Assembly (NCBI GenBank): GCA_051883075.1 | Contig: JBJETA010000160.1 | Location: forward strand, 1-29,403 | DNA length: 29,403 nucleotides | Source: Aminipila sp051883075 | Lineage (GTDB): Bacteria > Bacillota > Clostridia > Peptostreptococcales > Anaerovoracaceae | Direction of reading: 5' to 3' | Shown: piece by piece, positions 23,679-29,403 of the stretch | Numbering within the stretch: position 1 is the first letter of the stretch | Layout of the letters: the number at the start of each line of letters is the position of its first letter | The notes under the pieces: generated by a model | Told to the model about the DNA's origin: nothing | Databases searched by the model: none | What the model saw: only the letters and a program-made list of their open reading frames with translations | Translations under genes and position numbers: made by a program

Positions 23679-23975
23679 TTACTCAATTTTTAATATATCT
23701 GCAAAACCTGTAATGTCAAAGATTTCCATAATCATTTCATTTACATGTATCAGCTTCATTTCTCCCTGTCCGTTCATTGTTTTCTGGGTTTTCAGAATAA
23801 CACGCAGCCCTGCTGAAGAAATATATTCCAGTTTTTCACAGTCAATGACAAGTTCTTCCGCTCCCGCGAGGACACCTTCAAAGAATTTCTCCAGTTCAGG
23901 CGCCGTAGCAGTATCAAGTCTTCCCTCAATGCCTACAGTAATTTTCTTTCCTTCATTAACATGTGTAATATTCAT
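23679..23975 (-). CDS. STAS-domain anti-sigma factor antagonist (SpoIIAA/RsbV-like)
   Basis: A 98-residue single STAS domain. The family pattern is clear: GRLDTATAPELEKFF (18-32), ELVIDCEKLEYISSAGLRVIL (41-61) with Ser53/Ser54 as the probable phosphorylation site, and a C-terminal helix ending FADILKIE. Known role: the unphosphorylated form binds and titrates a RsbW-like kinase/anti-sigma factor. Phosphorylation inactivates it and a PP2C reactivates it. The gene starts at ATG 23975 after GGAGGAAAA and ends 44 bases before the phosphatase/kinase gene, which is its likely regulator. The downstream target (sigma factor or other kinase-bound partner) is not in the window. Confidence 0.93.
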   Translation of the reverse strand: MNITHVNEGKKITVGIEGRLDTATAPELEKFFEGVLAGAEELVIDCEKLEYISSAGLRVILKTQKTMNGQGEMKLIHVNEMIMEIFDITGFADILKIE

Positions 23976-24013
23976 AATTTTCCTCCACCGAATATTTTTC
24001 TTTTAATCCTTTT

Positions 24014-24058
24014 AAAAAATAAAATAGGACAATAAGAATTATATCTCATTATCCTATT
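24014..24058 (-). terminator. Intrinsic terminator of pnp
   Basis: A 15-pair stem (24023-24037 with 24044-24058) followed by TTATTTTTT on the minus strand. Two pairs are G-U only when read as minus-strand RNA and would be A-C on the plus strand, supporting minus orientation. Confidence 0.8.
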
Positions 24059-24109
24059 AAAATCATCATTTTTTGTAATTTTTGTGATAATATATCTGCG
24101 TAATAACTC

Positions 24110-26218
24110 CTACAGAAGTTCCTTTCTTGAAAGGTTTATTCTGTTCTGGCTGTCAATCTCAGTAACCTTTACCGTAACCTTATCGCCAATGTTCATAACA
24201 TCTTCAACCTTTTCAACTCTTTCCTTTGCCATCTTTGAGATGTGCAGAAGACCTTCCTTACCCGGCAGGATTTCAATGAATGCTCCGAAATTCATGATTC
24301 TTGTTACAGTTCCTTCATAGGTTTCTCCTACCTCAACTTCTTTTGTAAGAAGCTCAATCTGCTTCTTTGCAGCTTCAGCTCCCTCCATGTTAGGGCTGTA
24401 AATATTAATCAGACCAGGCTTATCATCAGAAATATCAATCTTAACTCCTGTTTCATCAATAATCCTGTTTATAGTCTTTCCGCCGGGACCGATTACAATT
24501 CTTGTCTTATCAGGGTCAATATTCATTGTGATTGCTCTAGGAGCATATTTTGACATCTCTTCTCTAGGTGCAGGTATTTCATCAAGCATTTCCTTCATGA
24601 TGTGCATTCTTCCGTCATGCGCCTGCTGTAACGCTCTCTGGAGGATTTCTCTTGAAAGTCCGTGAACCTTGATATCCATCTGGATTGCTGTAACGCCTAC
24701 TTCTGTACCTGTTACCTTAAAGTCCATGTCTCCAAGGAAGTCTTCCATACCCTGAATGTCCGAAAGAATAGCAATCTTGCTGCTTCCGTCTTCTTCGACT
24801 CTTTCAATCAGACCCATGGCAATACCTGCAACAGGTCTTTTAATAGGAACTCCGGCATCCATAAGAGCCAGGCAAGAACCACACGTTGAACCCATAGAAG
24901 TGGAACCGTTTGATGACAGTACTTCCGATACAACCCTTATAGCATAAGGGAACTCTTCAACACTTGGAAGTACAGGAACCAAAGCTCTCTCTGCCAATGC
25001 GCCGTGTCCGATTTCTCTTCTTCCCGGACTTCTTGAAGTCTTTGCTTCACCTACAGAATATCCTGGGAAGTTGTAGTGATGCATATATCTCTTTTCTGTA
25101 TCTTCTGTTATGCCGTCAATAACCTGAGCCTCAGATGCAGGAGCAAGAGTGCATACTGAAAGAACCTGTGTCTGTCCTCTCTTAAACAGACCTGTTCCGT
25201 GTGTTCTTGGAAGCAGACCTGTTTCACACCATATAGGTCTGATTTCTGTTGTCTTTCTGTTGTCCGGTCTGATGCCTTCATCAAGTATCATTGAACGAAC
25301 GCATTCCTTTGTAATATTGTACAGAACTGAGGCTATATCCTTGCCGTTTTCAGGATATATTTCAGCAAAGTGTTCCTTTGTTTCAACTTCAACCTTGTCC
25401 ATGTTATCAAGACGCTCAAGTTTATCAACAGTTTTAATTGCTGCCTTCATCTTGTCTACCGCATATGCCCTTACTTCAGCATCTATATCTTCAGGTACCT
25501 TGTAAAGTTCAACTTCCTGCTTTGGCTTGCCTACCTCAGCAACGATTTCTTCGATAAAATCTACAAGCTTCTTGATTTCTTCATGGGCAAACATGATAGC
25601 ATCAAGCATAGTTTCTTCAGGCACTTCTTTTGCTCCTGCTTCAACCATCATGATAGCTTCCTTTGTTCCTGAAACAACAAGGTGCATTTCTGATTTTTCT
25701 CTCTGTTCAAGAGTAGGGTTTACAATAAATTCTCCGTCAACCATACCGATTAAAACAGACGCTGTAGGTCCTTCCCATGGAATGTCCGATGTTGCCAGTG
25801 CGATGGATGAACCCAGCATACCCACAATCTCAGGTGAGCAGTCAGGGTCAACACACATAACTGTTGCAACAACTACTACATCATTGTAATATCCTTTAGG
25901 AAAAAGCGGTCTGATAGGTCTGTCTATAAGTCTTGAGTTCAGTATCGCCTTTTCACTTGGTCTTCCTTCTCTCTTTATAAATCCGCCCGGAATCTTTCCC
26001 GCAGCATACATTCTCTCCTCATAATCTACACTCAGAGGGAAGAAATCGATGTCAGGTCTTGGCTCTTTTGATGCACAGCATGTAACATTTACAACTGTAT
26101 CACCGTACTTAACCCATGCCTGTCCGTTTGCCTGCTCACAAACCTTTCCGATTTCAACTTCCAGCAATCTGCCGCCTATTGCGGTTCTAAATGTTCTGTA
26201 ATCTTCAAATCTTGCCAT
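24110..26218 (-). CDS. pnp: Polyribonucleotide nucleotidyltransferase (PNPase)
   Basis: A 702-residue 3'-5' phosphorolytic exoribonuclease acting in mRNA decay. Two RNase PH domains are seen (first with YAAGKIPGGFIKREGRPSE, second with RTHGTGLFKRGQTQ, RREIGHGALAERAL and SNGSTSMGSTCG). They are followed by a KH domain (VIGPGGKTINRI) and an S1 domain (GTVTRIMNFGAF, GLLHIS) near the C-terminus. Length is normal. The start is ATG at 26218 (MARFEDYRTF), with AGGAGGT 11 bases upstream. A TTG at 26227 would be only two to three bases from that site. It follows rpsO, the standard arrangement, with a terminator hairpin between them that may reduce transcription. Confidence 0.97.
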   Translation of the reverse strand: MARFEDYRTFRTAIGGRLLEVEIGKVCEQANGQAWVKYGDTVVNVTCCASKEPRPDIDFFPLSVDYEERMYAAGKIPGGFIKREGRPSEKAILNSRLIDRPIRPLFPKGYYNDVVVVATVMCVDPDCSPEIVGMLGSSIALATSDIPWEGPTASVLIGMVDGEFIVNPTLEQREKSEMHLVVSGTKEAIMMVEAGAKEVPEETMLDAIMFAHEEIKKLVDFIEEIVAEVGKPKQEVELYKVPEDIDAEVRAYAVDKMKAAIKTVDKLERLDNMDKVEVETKEHFAEIYPENGKDIASVLYNITKECVRSMILDEGIRPDNRKTTEIRPIWCETGLLPRTHGTGLFKRGQTQVLSVCTLAPASEAQVIDGITEDTEKRYMHHYNFPGYSVGEAKTSRSPGRREIGHGALAERALVPVLPSVEEFPYAIRVVSEVLSSNGSTSMGSTCGSCLALMDAGVPIKRPVAGIAMGLIERVEEDGSSKIAILSDIQGMEDFLGDMDFKVTGTEVGVTAIQMDIKVHGLSREILQRALQQAHDGRMHIMKEMLDEIPAPREEMSKYAPRAITMNIDPDKTRIVIGPGGKTINRIIDETGVKIDISDDKPGLINIYSPNMEGAEAAKKQIELLTKEVEVGETYEGTVTRIMNFGAFIEILPGKEGLLHISKMAKERVEKVEDVMNIGDKVTVKVTEIDSQNRINLSRKELL

Positions 26219-26311
26219 TATTAACAACTACCTCCTGTTAATCATTTTACTTTCGTTTACCATTTGCACAGTAGTGTGCCGTACAGCCCATTGTAACTGA
26301 GTTATACCTAT

Positions 26312-26341
26312 ACAATAAAAGCGGAGCTTCATGCCCCGCTT
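26312..26341 (-). terminator. Hairpin terminator between rpsO and pnp
   Basis: Nine-pair stem AAGCGGGGC/GCTCCGCTT (one G-U) with a five-base loop, followed by TTTTATTGT on the minus strand. The T run is interrupted, so it may be leaky. In other bacteria a processing or attenuating hairpin sits at this place. Confidence 0.65.
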
Positions 26342-26353
26342 GTATTTCAGTCA

Positions 26354-26620
26354 TTACTTTCTTAATCCTAAACGTGCGATAAGACTTCTGTATCTTTCAA
26401 TATCCTTACTCTTTAGGTAATTAAGAAGGTTTCTTCTCTGACCAACCATCTTTAAAAGACCTCTTCTTGAATGGAAGTCCTTCTTATGAACTCTTAAATG
26501 TTCATTTAAGTCATTGATTCTGTAAGTTAAAATAGCAACCTGTACTTCAGGAGAACCTGTATCTCCCTCTTTAGTTGCATATTCCTTGATAATTTCCGCT
26601 TTCTTTTCTGTTGTAATCAT
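26354..26620 (-). CDS. rpsO: 30S ribosomal protein S15
   Basis: An 88-residue small-subunit protein binding the 16S rRNA three-way junction in the central domain. Seen: EYATKEGDTGSPEVQVAIL (14-32), LNEHLRVHKKDFHSRRGLL and the C-terminal YLKSKDIERYRSLIARLGLRK pattern split around residue 70, all typical. Length is standard (88-89). The ATG at 26620 follows AAAGGAG. It has its own promoter (26712-26741) and a hairpin leader that could be bound by S15 itself. It lies between the GGDEF/EAL gene and pnp. Confidence 0.98.
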   Translation of the reverse strand: MITTEKKAEIIKEYATKEGDTGSPEVQVAILTYRINDLNEHLRVHKKDFHSRRGLLKMVGQRRNLLNYLKSKDIERYRSLIARLGLRK

Positions 26621-26646
26621 TTTTATAATCTCCTTTTCTTAATTCA

Positions 26647-26691
26647 CCTTTTGCTGGGTCTTCGTCGGAGAATCGAAAGACCAGGCAAAGG
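26647..26691 (-). promoter_or_regulatory. Structured rpsO leader, possible S15 autoregulatory site
   Basis: On the minus strand two imperfectly complementary 18-base arms (CCTTTGCCTGGTCTTTCG and CGAAGACCCAGCAAAAGG) form an interrupted stem with internal loops, 27 bases before the start codon. No T run follows, so it is not a terminator. S15 autoregulation via a leader structure is known in several bacteria. That this is such a site is inference. Confidence 0.5.
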
Positions 26692-26711
26692 TACTTATAT
26701 ATTGACAATTC

Positions 26712-26741
26712 ATAATACCACAGCATTGTACTTATTGTCTA
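26712..26741 (-). promoter_or_regulatory. Promoter of rpsO
   Basis: Minus-strand TAGACA and TATTAT, 18 bases apart, with a TGn extension before the -10 box. It lies 92 bases upstream of the rpsO start. Confidence 0.7.
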
Positions 26742-26787
26742 GTAGATTTTTAATAAACCTTAAAATTTTCAATAATTTATGTAAGCC

Positions 26788-28152
26788 TTATCCGCATTTA
26801 AGCATAGTAAGCACCTGATGGAATTCCCCTGCCTCCATAGGCTTTGAAAAATAAAATCCCTGAGCAACATCACATCCCATATTCTTTAAAGCCTCAGCCT
26901 GTTCCTGTGTTTCTATTCCTTCGGCAACAGTCGAAAGGTTCAGTTCCTTGGACATTCTTATGACATTGTTTATTATTTTCTGTCCTTTTTGCGTATCGCA
27001 GGTATCAGATATAAACTTTCTGTCTATCTTAAGAACATCCGCCGGCATATCCTTTAATATGCTCAACGAAGAATATCCGCTTCCAAAATCATCAATGGAC
27101 ACACCAAAGCCCTCATCTTTCAGGAGCCTTATAATTTCAAGAATTTTCTCAGTGTTTTTTTCCAAATCGCCTTCAGTTATCTCTATCTCCAGCAAATCCG
27201 GTTCAAGGCAGTACATATCCACTATGTTTTTAAGAGTTTCAACCAGATATTTTCTGTTCAGTGTTACTCTGGACATATTTACTGAAACCTTGGGAATATT
27301 CGTTATGCCGGACTCCCTCCACTCCGAAATAATCCTGCATGTATTTTCAAACATATATAAATCAAGCTTTTCAATGAACCCGTTTTCTTCAAACAGCGGA
27401 ATAAATTCCGATGGTGGTATAAGTCCGAGTTCGGGATGATTCCATCTTACAAGAACCTCTGCGCCTATTATGCTCCCGCATGAAAGTGAAAATTTAGGCT
27501 GCATCCATGTCATGAACTCTTTCTTGTTCAGAGAAGATTCCATGGAAACAGTAATCTTTCTTTTCATTTCCACTTCACGGTTCATTTCCTTTGTATATTC
27601 TGCAATGGCATTACCTACCTTTCCCTTAATAGACTTTCTCGCAATATTCGCATAGTCTATCATGGCGGAAATTCTTTCAGCAGGCTCTTCTATGACATAT
27701 ATGCCCAGGCTGAATGCCAGATCATAATCAGCTTCTATATATCTCCTGATATCATATTCCAGTATCGCATTGTCGGAAAATGCTTTAATTACAGTCTCTT
27801 TGTTTACCGTAGCAGCGATAAAAACAAAATTATCCGCCGAAACCCTGGAAGTCAGCATAAGCTGTCCCGGAAGTATTCTGTCGAGATGCTCTGATATCAT
27901 CTTCAGAACATTATTGCCTGTTTCATACCCGTATATATCATTTATATACTTAAAGTTGTCCACATCAAGACTTACGAGCATATATTCATTTGGCTTTGCA
28001 TATTTCAGCAGCTCAGCACCATGCGAAATAAATTCTCTTTTTGTCATCTTTCCCGTCTTACTGTCGACGTAAAGAATAGTTCTGAGCCTGTTATTATTTG
28101 CCGCAAATCCCGCAAGCAATATAACAAAAGATAAAATCAACCACTTAATCAC
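26788..28152 (-). CDS. Degenerate GGDEF / EAL domain protein, probable c-di-GMP phosphodiesterase
   Basis: A 454-residue protein: one N-terminal membrane helix (3-18), a GGDEF-like domain (about 28-185) and an EAL domain (about 205-452). The cyclase signature reads SADNF (105-109) instead of GGDEF, so diguanylate cyclase activity is unlikely. The EAL side looks functional: EVLVRW in place of EALVRW (232-237), Asn292, the EIEITE acids (322-327), DDFGSGYSS (354-362), Lys375 in KIDRKF, VAEGIET (409-415) and QGFYFSKP (431-438). It probably hydrolyses c-di-GMP to pGpG at the membrane. The start is GTG at 28152 with AGGAGG 11 bases upstream. It follows ribF by 18 bases and interrupts the usual ribF-rpsO adjacency. 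Confidence 0.92.
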   Translation of the reverse strand: MIKWLILSFVILLAGFAANNNRLRTILYVDSKTGKMTKREFISHGAELLKYAKPNEYMLVSLDVDNFKYINDIYGYETGNNVLKMISEHLDRILPGQLMLTSRVSADNFVFIAATVNKETVIKAFSDNAILEYDIRRYIEADYDLAFSLGIYVIEEPAERISAMIDYANIARKSIKGKVGNAIAEYTKEMNREVEMKRKITVSMESSLNKKEFMTWMQPKFSLSCGSIIGAEVLVRWNHPELGLIPPSEFIPLFEENGFIEKLDLYMFENTCRIISEWRESGITNIPKVSVNMSRVTLNRKYLVETLKNIVDMYCLEPDLLEIEITEGDLEKNTEKILEIIRLLKDEGFGVSIDDFGSGYSSLSILKDMPADVLKIDRKFISDTCDTQKGQKIINNVIRMSKELNLSTVAEGIETQEQAEALKNMGCDVAQGFYFSKPMEAGEFHQVLTMLKCG

Positions 28153-28170
28153 GTATTTTCCAGCCTCCTG

Positions 28171-29100
28171 CTATTTTGTCTGCCTATGGTAAGCTCTCGC
28201 CATGATACAGTCCTTTGTAATCTGTTTCGATAGCTCCTCTACACTTTCAAACTTTTTTTCATCCCTGGTTTTTTCCAGAAATTCAACCCTTATTTTTTTA
28301 CCGTAGAGTTCCCTGTTAAAATTGAAAATATGTGTTTCTATATTTTTTTTACACTCTCCTATGGTAGGCTTCACTCCTACATTTGTAATGCTGGGATATT
28401 TCTGCCCATTATATATGCAGTAAGTAACGTAAACTCCGTTCGACGGCGTAACCATGCTTTCATCAATGATAAGATTAGATGTGGGAAACCCTATCGTCCT
28501 TCCTATCTTGTTTCCTACAACCACTTCTCCGCCTATGGTATAATTATGTCCCATATATTTTTCACACAAATCTACGCGACCCTCAGCAATAAGCTCTCTG
28601 ATAAATGTGCTGCTTACCAGATTACCGTCTATCTTAAAAGGCTCAAGCACGTGGATTCCGAATCCCTTCCGGATACCCTCATGCATAAGAACTTCCGGAG
28701 TTCCTGCAGCTTTATAACCAAACCTGTAATTAAATCCGCAGTACGCCTGCTTCATTTTAAATTTCCCGATAAGGATTTTATCTATAAAATCCACCGGCTC
28801 CATATTTTTAATATTCGTATCAAAAGGGATATTGAATAAATAATCTACTCCCAGATTTTCTATGATTTTTGCTTTTTCATCAAAATACAGAATGTTCTTT
28901 ACTACAAGTTCTCCCGCGTTGACGTTCTTCGGATGGTTGGCAAAAGTAAACACTGCACTTTTCAAGCCTTCATTCCGCGCCGTTTTTACGGTTCTCTCAA
29001 TTAATGCCTGATGTCCCTTGTGCACTCCGTCAAAGTTTCCAAGTGCAACTACGGTACTTTCAACATTCTCTATTTCATCTAAACTGTTAAAAATAATCAC
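28171..29100 (-). CDS. ribF: Bifunctional riboflavin kinase / FAD synthetase
   Basis: A 309-residue enzyme that phosphorylates riboflavin to FMN and adenylates FMN to FAD. The N-terminal nucleotidyltransferase domain has GNFDGVHKGH (21-30) and SSTFIREL (163-170). The C-terminal riboflavin kinase domain has GRTIGFPTSNL (200-210), GVYV (222-225) and NVGVKPT (240-246). Length is typical. The start is GTG at 29100, three bases after the truB stop, with AGAGG inside the end of truB, so translation is likely coupled. Its product FMN is the ligand of the riboswitch upstream of ribD elsewhere in the window. Confidence 0.97.
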   Translation of the reverse strand: MIIFNSLDEIENVESTVVALGNFDGVHKGHQALIERTVKTARNEGLKSAVFTFANHPKNVNAGELVVKNILYFDEKAKIIENLGVDYLFNIPFDTNIKNMEPVDFIDKILIGKFKMKQAYCGFNYRFGYKAAGTPEVLMHEGIRKGFGIHVLEPFKIDGNLVSSTFIRELIAEGRVDLCEKYMGHNYTIGGEVVVGNKIGRTIGFPTSNLIIDESMVTPSNGVYVTYCIYNGQKYPSITNVGVKPTIGECKKNIETHIFNFNRELYGKKIRVEFLEKTRDEKKFESVEELSKQITKDCIMARAYHRQTK

Positions 29101-29103
29101 TTT

Positions 29104-29403
29104 CTAACCTCTGTCAAAAACTTTATCTGCTTTGAATGTTCCTTTCTCCTTATTGAAAAAAGCAACACCCAGAAATATTTCTTTTCCCTCTGAAGCCTTA
29201 TAGACATTGTAAGCATTTTTAAATTCTTCGCGCATTTCTATATGTGCTTCTCTGTCATGGTACAGAGGAAGTCTTAATATTTTCGCCTGTTTTTTATCAA
29301 CATATCCTCCATTGCAGAACCACCTTGCCCTATCTTCATTCAATATGATTTTTCCAAAGCCTGTCAGCGGAAAATCAACATTTTTAATGTATTTATTAAG
29401 TTC
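29104..29403 (-). CDS. truB: tRNA pseudouridine(55) synthase, C-terminal part only
   Basis: The frame is open to the window edge, giving 99 C-terminal residues (starting ELNKYIKN). It reads VDFPLTGFGKIILNEDRARWFCNGG, then a PUA-like C-terminal domain with AYNVYKASEGKEIFLGVAF and a closing KGTFKADKVF, the usual TruB ending. TruB makes pseudouridine 55 in the T-loop of tRNA. The catalytic domain is outside the window. Position directly ahead of ribF, rpsO and pnp is the standard truB neighbourhood and supports the call. The ribF ribosome site is embedded in its last codons. Confidence 0.85.
   Translation of the reverse strand, partial: ELNKYIKNVDFPLTGFGKIILNEDRARWFCNGGYVDKKQAKILRLPLYHDREAHIEMREEFKNAYNVYKASEGKEIFLGVAFFNKEKGTFKADKVFDRG

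Overview
The window reads as a chromosomal segment of a low-GC, Gram-positive anaerobe of the class Clostridia. The evidence is gene order (truB-ribF-rpsO-pnp), an FMN riboswitch on a ribDEBAH operon, LtaS-type lipoteichoic acid synthases, strong AGGAGG-type ribosome binding sites and frequent GTG/TTG starts. I cannot name a genus. Nearly everything is on the minus strand. The only plus-strand gene is thiamine pyrophosphokinase (14982-15653). I see no tRNA, rRNA, insertion sequence, prophage or CRISPR array.

Layout in minus-strand transcription order, from the right edge: the tail of truB, ribF, a GGDEF/EAL c-di-GMP protein inserted into the usual truB-ribF-rpsO-pnp order, rpsO with its own promoter and a structured leader, and pnp with a terminator. 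Next is a partner-switching signalling unit: a STAS antagonist, a 932-residue membrane receptor fused to a PP2C phosphatase and a RsbW-like kinase, and an AIM24 protein, closed by a terminator. From a promoter overlapping that terminator, a structured leader of unknown identity precedes two overlapping LtaS-like genes. The first has the full membrane domain with a large charged loop. The second has one anchor helix and a C-terminal segment resembling half of a GDPD barrel.

Around 13.6-15.7 kb lie thiN (plus strand), a DUF975 membrane protein, and the riboflavin operon ribD-ribE-ribBA-ribH. The operon is controlled by an FMN riboswitch followed by two intrinsic terminators. Its product feeds RibF at the right end of the window, and RibF makes the FMN that the riboswitch senses.

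The left part holds a P-loop protein whose second P-loop is degenerate. It is followed by a cluster starting from its own promoter: an ATP-grasp ligase resembling D-aspartate ligases, an aspartate/glutamate-family racemase, a MurE-type ligase with an altered amino-acid-recognition motif, an ArsB/CitM-type transporter and an aldehyde dehydrogenase. The first three together suggest a peptidoglycan-modification module (D-Asp branch on a non-standard third residue). This is the most interesting hypothesis here. An AGCS sodium:amino-acid symporter and a truncated membrane histidine kinase complete the left edge.
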